From Gambelia wislizenii (taxonomy: Eukaryota > Chordata > Lepidosauria > Squamata > Crotaphytidae), in the NCBI GenBank assembly GCA_030847615.1, contig JAUMIR010000001.1, positions 377,500,687 to 377,564,686 of the forward strand: a stretch of 64,000 nucleotides of DNA. The letters are read 5' to 3'. This document shows, in pieces, positions 47,836 through 59,000 of the stretch; the first letter of the stretch is position 1, and each line of letters starts with the position of its first letter. Made by a program: the position numbers and the translations under genes. The notes under the pieces are model-generated. The model was given only the letters and a program-made list of their open reading frames with translations. It ran no database searches and had not been told where the DNA came from.

Positions 47836-49011
47836 CCATTATCATTCAGCCTCTAGAGGAATAAGCTGTTTACATGAAGATACTCTCTTTGTAGAATAGC
47901 AGAGGGATTGCACATACCAGAAATATGGAGTCTTGTAGCAGTCTGTCAGATGCTGTGGCGCTCTTTGTTGCCAGTATAAATTTGGAACGTTCCACTTGGA
48001 AATCCTGAAAATCATCATCATCATCAAGTACCTCCTCCTCCTCCTCCTTTCTTGTGGTGGAACTTTATACACTTATCTTCCTTCTCCATCTTTTAGGCAG
48101 ACACATTCTTAGTCATAACAGCTGTCTTGGCCCTTGGCGGTAGTGTGGGGAGGGTGATCACCCTAAGCCTAAGGAGCAGGCAGTGTCAGCATTGTCACCA
48201 GTATGATACTACAGATAAGAACAAAGCAGGGCCTCAAGTGAACATCTAGTCCTTCTCTCTCTCTTCAGGCCTTTCAGAGTCTTGAAAAGAACTTGGCTGT
48301 CTCTCACACCTAATATATTTTAAAGAGAAATAGAATCTATCCCCCTCCCAACCGACTTCTTCACATTTACCAAAGAAACCACAACCCCCATACATTTTTT
48401 ATTCCATTCCATTCAGTTCAGTTCAGTTTCCTTTTGTGGAAACAAATGAACTGAGACCAAGAAATGAAAAAGGAATTAGAATATGAGTGCTACTTCGGGG
48501 GAGGGTGGGATTCATGACTAGAAATTTCTGGTGCTGCCCCACAATTAACCACTTTTGGTTTCCTGTAACTGTAAATAACAATTCAGGCTCTCTTTGGGGA
48601 ATGGTATTATATTATTTAAAAATATTTTGTGCATGTTTTAAAGTTGTTCATATACATTTTCAAGTAACATCTTTAATGACTGTGCCTCATGCAATAATAG
48701 GAAGGGTGGAAAGTGGCAGGTCTGTCTGTATCTTTGGTATAACTTTGCCCCACTTTTATTTGTGGATTCAAAGGTAGATAAATATGATGTTAGTAAGAAG
48801 CTCCCCGACCTTTGACGCTTTTGCACCTCTAGAATTTTTATCTACTGTTTTCTCTAGCAGTAAGATTCTAGTGGAGCTGAGGGTTATTTCCCAGGGGATC
48901 ACTTTCCCTACTGCTCAAAACATACTGACTTGGTGGTGTTGCCATTCAAAATACTGAAAGGACATGCCATCCATCAAAGCCTTGACTGAAAAAGTTTTAG
49001 AACAGGCAGGT
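47836..49011. other. intronic DNA without recognised gene
   Basis: Short TCA and CTC arrays lie near 48008-48050. No exon recognised. Confidence 0.45.
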
Positions 49012-49292
49012 ATACAGGTCACCTCCTGTATCCATGAAGGATATGTTCTTGAACTTACTTGTATAAGTCAAATGCTGAATAATAGCAAACCCTATTAAAA
49101 TAAAATACTTTCTGTACAGATATACCATAGAGTTGCATTGGAGGACCTAGCAATTCCTAGAGAGGACACCTCTCCAGGCATTTTCAGTGCACCTCTGTGG
49201 TATGTGTCCCCTATTTTGTATCACCTATTTTGTGTCCTTTGGATAACTGAATCCACGGATATTGGTTCCACGGATACAGGGGCTGAGCTGTA
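49012..49292. mobile_element. Tigger-like MITE, 18.3-kb subfamily
   Basis: Left ACAGGTCACCTCCTGTATCC and right GGATACAGGGGCTGAGCTGT are diverged inverted ends. The inner CATAGAGTTGCATTGGAGGA and GAGAGGACACCTCTCCAGGC match the family theme. The copy is old. Confidence 0.65.
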
Positions 49293-51392
49293 GTTAATGG
49301 CAGTTCACTCTGAGAACAGGTGAGACTGTAATGATCCTAAAAGGGGGTTGTCAAATTCAATAAGAGCTTGTGTGAATAACATATTAGATATGCTATTTCT
49401 CTCTCTGTGTGTGTGGGTTTGCATGTGTAACTGTTTAGGGTTAAATTGAGTTTAAATTGAGTAGAATCCAAGGATGCCATTCTGTGCATGACAGGGTCCT
49501 TCTGTTGATGGAAAGGCATTGGATCCATTAGACACATCCATGAATTGAAGTGGGAAAGAGAGAGGCAATAGCCTAAATCCAGTTGTTAGTCTCAACTAGA
49601 ATAGACACATTGGATTGATGGAATTTATATATGTCTTGACTTACCGTTCAACATTTGATTCAGTGGATTTATTCTAGTTGAGACTAGTAGTTGGGTTTGT
49701 ATTATTAGTTGCTGATTGCTCCCTCACATCACCTCCCATATCATTGTGAAGGGCTCTCAGTCCTCCTCAGTAGATTTGCAGGGCTGCAAAAGAAGGAGAG
49801 GCAAAGCCTGAAAGCTTCATGTTCCATCACTTGGAATGTAAAGCCTCTACATAGAACAGCTGAAGCTGCTGGGCACGCAGTGACATGTGGAACCATGGCT
49901 TATCTGAATGCCCACATCCCTGCCCCTGTTTAATTCTACACACAAGCAAGCAAACCTTGTGTCAAAGTGGAGGACAAAGCAACAGAATATATATTTTAGT
50001 AAAAACATTGCTGAATAAAGAACTAGAATTTACAAAACCCTTGAATGGCTAAATTTTAGGGCTGCTTCTGTTTTTGTGACTTGAAAAACAGTCTGGCACA
50101 CAGGTACTCACCGGAATATTTCCCATTCCGTAATTTTTCAGCCAGGAAAATCTTTATATGTTAAACTCCTGCATGCCAGCTTCCTTTAGAAATGGTGGAA
50201 GAGGCAGGGCCGGTGTTGTGGGGACATACTGTTATATACTGTTATATACTGTATTTTTTGCATGAAAAAGCTGTGGACACTAGCTGTATTGGAAATATTT
50301 TGTCCTGTTTAGTTCACTTATGGCATAGAACAAAAAGCTGCCTTTTTCTTAGCTGCTGCTTCTAATGCTCTTCCATTCCTTCCCTGTAGGGAAAAAGAGT
50401 TTAGAAACTGAAAATAGCAAATGCATTTGGAAATAAGCTGAGGGAAACTAGGGAAATACAGTGTAAGTTTATAAGAAAAAGGGGATGTCACAGGTCCAAC
50501 AAATCTATTCGTCCCTAATAGATCTGTCCTAATACAGATAGACCTATCCCTAATACAGATAGACAGATCTGAACAAGGTTCTGTAAAGAATGAAAACATA
50601 CATTTTGTTTCCTGGAAGAAGCAGTCCTTGGAGTGATACTAGGATTGTAGCTGTAGAAAGCCATGTGTTTACATCTGATGTTTTCCTAGATAATAATAAA
50701 AAAAATAACCTTCTTTATTTCATAGAAAAGAAGAAGTAGGGCACCAGGCAGATATGTGTTTCTCTGTATAATAACATTAATACTTAGGTTGCCAGTGATG
50801 GTCTGGGTGAGTTTTGCCTGTTCTAAGAGCCTTCATTACTTAAGAAGGTTATGGGGTAAATCCAACATTACACTTAAGATTTACTAAACAGTTATGTGGA
50901 ACATACTATTTTTTGCCCTACTCATTACTTTTGCTTAAAAATGGGAGACTTAAACATGACGTGCATATTCCTTGCCATATGTATAATCTTTTGCCATTTC
51001 AAAAGAGAGTTGCATAGACATAGGTGGGAAAATGTAGCTACTGTCTCTTCTCTGCACTTAGTTTTCAATCATTGTTATGCTGCACATACTGGCAATTGAG
51101 AAATAACTTGCATTTTGTGTTTTCTCACCTTTTTATCTGGTCAAGAGAAACAACTAGTAAAGATTTAACGAAAAGAATGTAGGCTTCCATATGCAGTTTA
51201 TAATCTTTGTTTTTTAACCTGTGTAAAGAACTATTAGATTATTTTTCTTTTGCTAGATTAATAAACCTTGTAAAATGATGCATTGTCTGTTTGTGGTTCA
51301 TGGCATATATGAAGATGTTCTAAGGGACATGTTTTAGCCAACTAATAAAGCACGTGCTGACAATCAAGGAGAGATGTTCTTGCTCTGAGGCT
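49293..51392. other. repeat-poor intronic stretch upstream of the exon
   Basis: No recognised element. It contains at 49752-49780 the 29-bp segment that is duplicated inside the MITE at 51.5 kb, and short tandem duplications near 50228 and 50510-50570. Confidence 0.45.
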
Positions 51393-51627
51393 GTTGACAC
51401 ACTGCAGAAATAATGCCATTTGACACTGTTTTAATTGCCATGGCTCAATGTTATGGAATTCTGGGATTTGTAGTTTCGTGAGATCTTTAGCCTTCTCTAG
51501 CAGAGGCTCTCAGTCCTCCTCAGTAGATTTGCAAACTAAAAATCCCAGGATCCCATAGGATGGCACCATGATAGTTAAAGCAGTGTCAAACTGCATTATT
51601 TCTGCAGTGTGTCATCAGCCCAAGTCT
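51393..51627. mobile_element. palindromic MITE with templated insertion
   Basis: Terminal inverted repeats GACACACTGCAGAAATAATG and CATTATTTCTGCAGTGTGTC, with matching inner arms. At 51505-51533, where the symmetric partner sequence is expected, it carries 29 bp identical to 49752-49780. Confidence 0.88.
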
Positions 51628-52384
51628 GCAATCGCTGAACCAATGTTATCAGGTATCTTTATATTTTCATCGGGATTAAATTACAAGTATGCACATGAGA
51701 TTTAAGTGTGGCTGTATTTTTTTCATTTGAGGGTGCTTGTTGTGAATTAAACACTGTAAAACACATGGTAGATGTAACTATTTGAGAAAGTTATTAATGG
51801 AACTGTTTAACAAAAGAAAAACAGCAAAACTCAAATAATCCATTCTTTCTGAGAAATATTGTATAGTTTATTTGTGTATTCTGTGTTTTATATAATTTTA
51901 TCTATATATGTTGATACAGATCAAGATTTATGTTATGAAATAATGTTTAATTTCTGTTCATACAGTAATTTCTGTTCAGTGCAGTATATGCATTCAGAGG
52001 TCTACCATGGCTCTATTTCCCTCCTCCCTATGTGTGTATGTGTGTTCATGTCATGTTTTCAGGCAGCATAATGAAGGCGTTTAGGAAATGGGATTCTGTA
52101 CATGTCTTGGTATCCTTATCAGACACTCTTCTTGCCTTGACAGATGTTCCTTCAACTTGGAGCACACCTAACTTGCAATGGAATAAGATACCTGGATGGG
52201 GGTGTATCTAGGTCTCTTATTCTCCCTTTGTGCTTCTGCATGGCCTTGTGAATTATACTGCTCTGATAAACCTATGGGAATCTTCCAGATGGATGTTGCT
52301 TGCACTTTTTGAGTGAATTATGTCCATTGTGTTCAGTATGCATATCAAGTTTAATTTTAACAGGGTATCTTATGTTCACTTTAG
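51628..52384 (+). other. intron sequence ending in splice acceptor
   Basis: No repeats recognised. The intron ends ATGTTCACTTTAG at 52384, with a moderately T-rich tract. A competing AG at about 52363 would put the exon out of frame. Confidence 0.7.
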
Positions 52385-52566
52385 GGTTGATCCGATTCCA
52401 TATGACACCCCGAAACCAGCAGGCCACACACGATTTGTCTGCATCTCAGACACACACTCCAGAACAGATGGAATCCAGATGCCTTATGGAGACATCTTGC
52501 TTCATACAGGGGATTTTACTGAGTTGGGCCTGCCTTCTGAGGTTAAGAAGTTTAATGACTGGTTAG
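52385..52566 (+). CDS. MPPED2: MPPED2 internal coding exon (metallophosphoesterase domain, N-terminal part)
   Basis: This 182-bp exon encodes one base finishing an upstream codon, 60 full codons and one base of the next. Acceptor is TTTAG at 52380-52384; donor is G then GTAAGA at 52567. Translation runs from VDPIPYDTPKPAGHTRFVCI to EVKKFNDWL and, as I recall the vertebrate proteins, agrees with MPPED2 (positions from about residue 44), not MPPED1, which differs in the SRTDPIQ and HAGD regions. MPPED2 belongs to the calcineurin-like metallophosphoesterases and is reported as a cyclic-nucleotide phosphodiesterase. Two metal-site segments are visible: SDTH (Asp and His) and TGDF (Asp). The rest of the active site lies on exons outside the window. 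No stop or frameshift interrupts it. Confidence 0.96.
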
Positions 52567-53749
52567 GTAAGAAATTACTGTATTTTGGTGACCTCAATTA
52601 ACCTTTGCTATGCAAGTGTCACTTACAGCCTCCTAATTGTGTTAGAGCTTTGAAGAGCATTCACCCGGCAACCTTGTCACTTGTTATATTCTCTGTGTGG
52701 TGAAAATATGATTCTGTTAATTAGCATGGATATATATGCTTGATCTTACATTTTGGTACCTGGTGCTCTGTCATCTGGCGTCTCATGTTGGCAGCGGCAG
52801 CTGTGAGGTCCCTGCTGTGAATATCCTGAAGCATAGCTGACATTCTGATCAAGTGCAAAAAAAAAAAAAAAAAGGAGAGGATAGTAAAAATGCAACTACA
52901 TTTTCTCCTTTATGCAGTAGAAAATGTGGCTCATAAGAGGCTGTGTGATGAACATATGTTTCAGATCAAGTAGTGTGTAGGCATTATTAACCTCCTGATG
53001 ACTGATGGCTCATCTTTTGCTTTATGCAGTCTCCAAGGAACAAGGCACCTGTTGCAGTGCTGAATTTTGCTAAGTATACCCACACTGCCCATGGATCTTA
53101 GTGAACCGGTAATAAGTTGACATAGTGGCTCAACAAGTGAAATGAAAGGCAGCAGTGATTGCGCTAAGTTGAGATAAAGGGATGCCCGTGTTATCATTGT
53201 GGTATAAGCAATTTTGAAGCCAGTTGTATGTGTGTGGGGAATTAGTTGGAAAAGAAGGAAGAAGGTAGTAAGAAGATGAGAATGGTAAGGTGTGACCCTA
53301 ACGAATGAACTGGCCTTTAAAAAAAAAGTTTTACTTGTCTAAATGAAACTGCATCATTATATAAAAAGTCTTTTAAAATGTGGCTCTGACATTGCACTCT
53401 CATGGCTTGTGTCTGGTGACCATGTCTCTAAAGGCCTCTAATGGCATCATTAAATCCCACTGGATTCTCTTGGAAGGTCCTTGGGGAAATAAGAAAAGTG
53501 AAAGTGAAATTTTAAGTTCATAAATGGATTTTTTTTTTTAGAAGTTTTAAAAAGTGAAATAGGTCTCTTTCATATTTTGGCCTTTTGCCAACCCTTTCCT
53601 CTCTATTTTCCACAATATTCTTGTTTCACCTCTCAAATTCTTTGCTGTCTTCTTGAGATTATTTTACTTTTTCTTTTAACACTGAAGGATACTGGGTTTG
53701 AGCACTAACAGCACTGCATTGTATATAAAAAGCAGTCAGGATAATGCTA

Positions 53750-53754
<5 letters not shown>
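52567..53754 (+). other. intron after the MPPED2 exon
   Basis: Starts with the donor GTAAGA. An A-run of about 18 lies at 52856-52873. No further coding exon of the gene (for example one carrying the NHE metal motif) is found up to the end of the window. Confidence 0.7.

Positions 53755-53791
<37 letters not shown>
53755..53791. repeat. (TA)n microsatellite
   Basis: About 18 TA units, directly visible, ending next to the duplicated segment at 53.8 kb. Confidence 0.97.
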
Positions 53792-53793
<2 letters not shown>

Positions 53794-53799
53794 TAAATG

Positions 53800-53942
53800 T
53801 TGAGTTGCAGACATATTGTACAAGGAAAAACTTTGTCTTTTCTGATAAGGTATAGCAGAACCATGAGTTAGAAAGGATAAGTGTCCACAAAGTATTGATG
53901 GTTTGGCTCCAGAGATGTCTTGTATGGATGGAGTTTTCAAAG
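53800..53942. repeat. ~145-bp segment, copy A
   Basis: From TTGAGTTGCAGACATATTGT to TGGATGGAGTTTT. The same sequence, in the same direction with few differences, lies at 57077-57215. It resembles no family I know. Confidence 0.88.
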
Positions 53943-54014
53943 AAGTAGCCATTTAGTTTCTTACAGCATAAAAAGGAGGAAGGAAGGGGGAGGGGAAAAA
54001 AAGGAATTTGGCAA

Positions 54015-54112
54015 TACCTTGAAGACTAACTGGTCTTTATTTTAGCATCAGCTTTTGTGGATATAAACCACTTCTTCAGATGTAGTAGAGTGATATTAAA
54101 GTCTTAGGCCAT
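54015..54112 (-). mobile_element. Penelope-like end with hammerhead-like motif
   Basis: On the minus strand: CTGAAGAAGTGG, a hairpin closing TCCAC, then AAAAGCTGATGCTAAAATAA and AGTTAGTCTTCAAGG. Compared with the hammerhead core CUGAUGA...GAAA, one base differs in each core block. Short fragment. Confidence 0.5.
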
Positions 54113-54699
54113 AAAGCATATTTTATACAATTGTGGGAGTAATAGGATCCAGAAAAACTGACTTTTGGTACGATTTATTGGTTCCACACTTAACTGACTG
54201 CTGTAAATATCTGAGAGACCAGTATCACCTTGCCCAGCCCTTTGAAAATTTAGGGCAGGGGACATGATCTGCATTTTTCTGAATCCTATTAGTAGCCTTA
54301 ACAATGGACTTTCTCAAGCAAATGTAACTTCTGTCTTTTCTACATTATAGTCCCGTCCATGTTTATTCACTTTGTCACCAGTTTAAGACATCTATTCAGA
54401 ATTTCCTCTGCCTCCATAAAATTAGTTGGAGCAGAGAAAGAATTGGATATTACCAGCATACTGGTGACACCATATGCTAAATTTCCAGATTATTTCCTCT
54501 TCAATATTGTCTCTCTCTTTGTCTGTCTGTCTATTTGATGTATATCCTGCCTTTCTCCTTGCACAGTATTCAAGGAGGCTTACATCCAATTTAAAACATG
54601 GTGCAGCTAAAAAAAAAAGAAAGGTGATACACCTTTCAGAACCTTCTGATACTTTCTAGGCAAAGGCTCCAGGGTGAAGTAAAAACACCCTTCTTCTAA
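54113..54699. other. intronic DNA without recognised gene
   Basis: No recognised exon; a TCTGTC array lies near 54505-54530. Confidence 0.45.
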
Positions 54700-54701
54700 G
54701 A

Positions 54702-55215
54702 AGCTGCAACTTCACAATCAGATTGGGAAAAATGGTCTGGACATTGCTTCTGAAGAGGGGGTCAGGAGATGATGGTTAACCAATAGTATTGAAGCCTGCC
54801 CGATTTCATTGTACAGTTGTCCCTCCACATTCACAGATTTGGCATTCACGGTTTTAAGTATTCACGGTTTGAAAATATTCTTTAAAAAATAATAATCCAA
54901 ATAGCAAACCTTTATTTTGCCATCTTATATAAGGGACACCATTTTGCTATGCCATTGCATATAATGGGACTTGAGTATTCGCGGATTTGGGTATTCACAG
55001 GGGGTCCTGGAACCAAACCCCAGCGAATGTGAAGGGACAACTGTAATATGCTTTTATTATACTGTCTGTTTCTAAGTCTCATAAACTGATCAGTTCAATT
55101 CTGAGCAACAACCTTGTATGATATGCTTTCTAGATTACTGTGCCAGTAAAGTTTTCTGTTTAATTCTGAAATTACTAGACACTGCGTCTGGGAATGCTAG
55201 TACATGATATATACC
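54702..55215. mobile_element. LTR fragment interrupted by a MITE
   Basis: 54702-54813 and 55048-55215 match 47567-47835 in order (GATTGGGAAAAATGG, GATGGTTAACCAATAG, GAGCAACAACCTTGTATGAT). The first ~160 bp of the LTR are missing and the TGACA end has decayed. Confidence 0.82.
54814..55047. mobile_element. Tigger/pogo-like MITE inside the LTR fragment
   Basis: CAGTTGTCCCTCCACATTC and AATGTGAAGGGACAACTG are clean terminal inverted repeats flanked by TA on both sides. The copy at 47.4 kb gives the empty site. Confidence 0.93.
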
Positions 55216-56217
55216 TTCTGTCATTTTATTTCATGTCCTCTTCATAGGATGCACACTATTCACCATACTTGGTTCTTTATCATAGACAGAGTATATCCTT
55301 TTCTTAAGGTCACAGAATTTGAGGGATGTGGGAGATAATTCAAACCAATTCTCTAGTTCAGAACCAGATCTGCAGTACAGGATGCAACTACAGCATAAGA
55401 CAACCTGTCAATCAGCATGTACATTAGATAGTTTCTCCTACTGTGTAGTCAAAATCTGCTTCCTTCAACGCTTTCGTTTTTGCCCTTCCCTCAAAAACAA
55501 TAGATAGCTTATCTCCTCTATCATGTATATCAGAGTCCTTCAGATAGTTGAAGACTACTGTCTTCTTTTTAAAATATTCTTAGCTAAGATATTCCAGGCT
55601 GGTGTCTGGATCACAAGAAATAATCAGAAGAAGCAGTAATAGTCATGCACTGGAAAAATCTGTTTTAGAGGAAAAGCTGAGGAAATTTGGTCTGCACTGT
55701 AGCTAATCAACATTTCTTCTTATGATCAAATTTTCTTTTGCCACCTCTGTATCCCATTAACCAAGCCCTGCAGGCTTGTGCACCCAGTCTTCCTGCTGTT
55801 TAGTAACTATTGCCTCCATAAGTTTTTTTCCTTCTACCTAACTGATAAATTTTTATTATTGGTTTTTGCATGAAAGTCGTCTGGGCTTGTACACTGTGTG
55901 ACCTTTGTGGTCACTTAGTGATTACACACGCCTGCTGAGGTAATTTATTCACTTTGTTTTGGTGTGAACATATCCCAGGGGTCTTGTAACTGCTGTAATC
56001 ACTTGACCCCAGTGACTGTTAAATGCTTTAAACACAGTTATTTTAAATTTATAATTGTTTTCATTAAAAATCCCTTATAGTAACGTAACTGACCTTGCAG
56101 TAAACACAGCATTAGGGGGCAAGGGAAGAATTAAGAATATTATGTGGCAGCTAGCTTATTTTTTCTCCACCTGTATTCTTCATATTATATTAGAATATGT
56201 TAAGATAACAAAGAATC
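55216..56217. other. repeat-poor intronic stretch
   Basis: No recognised exon or element. Confidence 0.4.
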
Positions 56218-56425
56218 TTATCGCACCTTAAAGACTGACAAGATTTATTTGGCATAAGCTTTCATAGACTCCAGCCTTCCCCTACTGTGGGCTGGAACCC
56301 ACAGAAGCTTATGCTAAATACAATTTGTCAGTCTTTTAAGTTGCCACAAGACTTGTTATTTTGTTGAAACAGACTAAAACAACTACTCCTGCAAAAGTCT
56401 GTGTATGTAAGCATTGTATTTGTAG
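56218..56425. mobile_element. Penelope-like ends in head-to-head arrangement
   Basis: The left arm (CACCTTAAAGACTGACAAGA, GGCATAAGCTTTCATAGA) and right arm (ACAGAAGCTTATGCTAAATA, GTCAGTCTTTTAAGTTGCC) are inverted copies. The right arm keeps a GTGGGCTGGAACCCAC stem before AGAAGC, the place of hammerhead stem II, but the CUGAUGA block is lost. Confidence 0.55.
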
Positions 56426-56822
56426 CATAATAATGCAAAATATCTTTTCATAATACATGTACATGGAAGTGGCTAGAAAATCCATGGATTCAGAATAGGA
56501 ATACAAAAATTAAAGAGTTCTTTATGAGGGTGAATTTAGAGGTGGTGATTGTATATGTATATACCTGTGAAGTACATGTGCTTATTAAGTGCATATGCTT
56601 ATTAAAAATTAGTGTAGTCTTTTACTATTTTTGAAAAACTAGTTGACCAACACTGATATTTCCTGTTCCTTTGGCTTTCTATGTGGCTATCTTTATGTAC
56701 CCAAATCTGGAAATCAAGTAGAGTTTTCTCAATAAGAAGAGAATCACTTCTGCTGTGCTTGCAAATGAGAACTTAATTAAATCGTCTTCCTTGTCTTGCA
56801 AAGTGTAGATTCTGTTTACTGC

Positions 56823-57073
56823 CACAGAATCATAAAGTTGGAAGGGACCATGAGGGTCATCCAGTCCAACCCCCAGCCATGCAGGAATACACAACCAAAG
56901 CACTCCCGACAGATGGCCTTCCAGCCTCTGTTTAAAAACCTCCAAAAAAGGAAACTCCTTCACACTCCAAGGCAGCCTATCCCACTATTGAACAGCTCTT
57001 ACCATCAGGAACTTCTACCTAGTGTTTAAGTGGAATCTCCTTTCCTGTAGTGGAAACTCTTATCCTGTAGTTT
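56823..57073 (-). mobile_element. older CR1 (CR1-B), 3' part
   Basis: The reverse complement of a CR1 3' end: ACAGAATCATAAAGTTGGAA at the tail, GACAGATGGCCTTCCAGCCT inside. It ends next to TATCCTGTAGTTTT, which recurs at 60.23 kb where the same older CR1 resumes. Confidence 0.88.
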
Positions 57074-57220
57074 TATTTTGAGTCGCAGACAAATTGTACA
57101 AGGAAAAACCTTGTCCTTTCTGATAAGGTATAGCAGAACCATGAGTTAGAAAGGATAAGTGTCCACAAAGTATTGATGGGTTGGTTCCAGAGATGTATTG
57201 TATGGATGGAGTTTTACTTT
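57074..57220. repeat. ~145-bp segment, copy B, beside the young CR1
   Basis: Matches copy A at 53.80 kb. It sits between the older CR1-B and the 3' end of the younger CR1-A, inside the apparent target duplication, so it seems to have arrived with CR1-A. Confidence 0.8.
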
Positions 57221-57264
57221 TCATAGAATCATAGAATTGCAGAGTTGGAAGAGACCACGAGGGC

Positions 57265-59000
57265 CATCCAGTCCAACCCCCCTGCCACGCAGGAAATCTT
57301 GATCAAAGCATCCCCGACAGATGGCAATCCAGCCTCTGTTTAATGACCTCCAAGGAAGGAGACCCCACCACGCTCCAAGGGAGTGTGTTCCACTGCCGAA
57401 CAGCTCTTACTGTCAAAAAAGTTCCTCCTCACGTTGAGGTGGAATCTCTGTTCCTGGAGCTTGCACCCATTGCTCCGTGTTCCAGTCTCTGGAGCAGCAG
57501 AAAACAAGCCTGCTCCATCCTCAGCGTGACATCCCTTCAAATACTTAAACAGGGCTATCATATCGCTTCTTAACCGTCTTTTTTCCAGGCTAAACATACC
57601 CAGCTCCCTAAGTCTCTCCTCATAAGGCATCGTTTCCAGACCTTTCACCATTTTAGTTGCCCTTCTCTGGACACGTTCCAATTTGTCAATATCCTTTCTG
57701 AATTGTGGTGTCCAGAACTGGACACAGTATTCTAAGTGAGGTCTGACCAAGGCAGAATAGAGTGGCACTATTACTTCCCTTGATCTAGACACTATACTTC
57801 TATTGATACAGCCCAAAATCGCATTGGCCTTTTTAGCTGCCGCATCACACTGTTGGCTCATGTTCAACTTGTGGTCTACTAGGACTCCTAGATCCCTTTC
57901 GCACGTAGTCTCATTCAGCCAGGTCTCTCCCATCCTATATTGATGCATTTCATTTTTCCGCCCTAAATGTAGTACTTTATATTTCTCCATGTTGAATTTC
58001 ATTTTGTTAGCTTTGGCCCAGCAATCCAGTCTATCCAGGTCATTCTGAATTTTGATCCTGTCCTCTAGGGTATTAGCTACTCCTCCTAATTTGGTGTCAT
58101 CTGCAAATTTGATAAGTATGCCCCTAATTCCATCATCCAAGTCATTGATAAAGATGTTGAATAGCACTGGGCCCAGGACAGAACCCTGTGGCACCCCACT
58201 GGTCACATCTTTCCAAGACGAAGAGGAGCCGCTGCTGAGCACCCTTTGGGTTCGGCCGGTCAATGAATTACAAATCCATTGAACAATTAACTTGTCTAGC
58301 CCACATTTTACAAGCTTGTTTGCAAGAATGTCATGGGGAACCTTGTCAAAGGCCTTACTGAAATCAAGGTATGCAATGTCCACAGCATTCCCTTCATCTA
58401 CCAAGCTGGTAACTTTATCAAAAAAAGAGATCAGATTAGTCTGGCATGACTTGTTTCTCTGAAACCCATGTTGACTTTTTGTAATTATGGCATTGCCTTC
58501 TAAATGTTTACAGACTCTCTGTTTAATGATCTGCTCTAGAATCTTCCCTGGTATTGATGTCAGACTAACTGGACGATAATTGTTGGGATCCTCTTTTTTC
58601 CCCTTTTTGAAGATGGGGACAACGTTTGCCCTCCTCCAGTCTGCTGGGACTTCTCCTGTTCTCCAGGAGTTCTCAAAGATTATTGCCAATGGCTCTGAGA
58701 TTATATTTGCCAGCTCTTTTAATACTCTTGGATGTAGTTCATCTGGTCCTGGAGATATAAATTCATTTAGATTAAGAAGGTATTTCTGTACTACCTCTTT
58801 GCTTATTCTGAGCTGGATTTCCCCTATTGTGTCCTCTGTTCCATTATCCTCAGGTTGGTCCTCCTTTTCCTTTTCTGAAAACACTGAAGCAAAGAAGGTG
58901 TTGAGTAATTCTGCCTTTTCTCTGTCCCCTGTTAGCATTTTGCCATCTTCTCCACGTAGTGGCCCTATCATTTCCTTCTTCCTCCTTTTGCTGTGGACAT
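57265..59000 (-). pseudogene. CR1-A reverse transcriptase part of ORF2
   Basis: From FWGYVHSKRRKKE on, in the frame that is open to 57340. RT blocks in order: [76 protein letters not shown] and KFADDTKLGG with the two catalytic Asp. The C-terminal region has YLKGCHAEDGAGLFSAAPE. After RRNFF a one-base shift near 57415 diverts the frame; the expected AVRQWNTLP-type ending is readable in another frame to about 57265. Confidence 0.93.
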
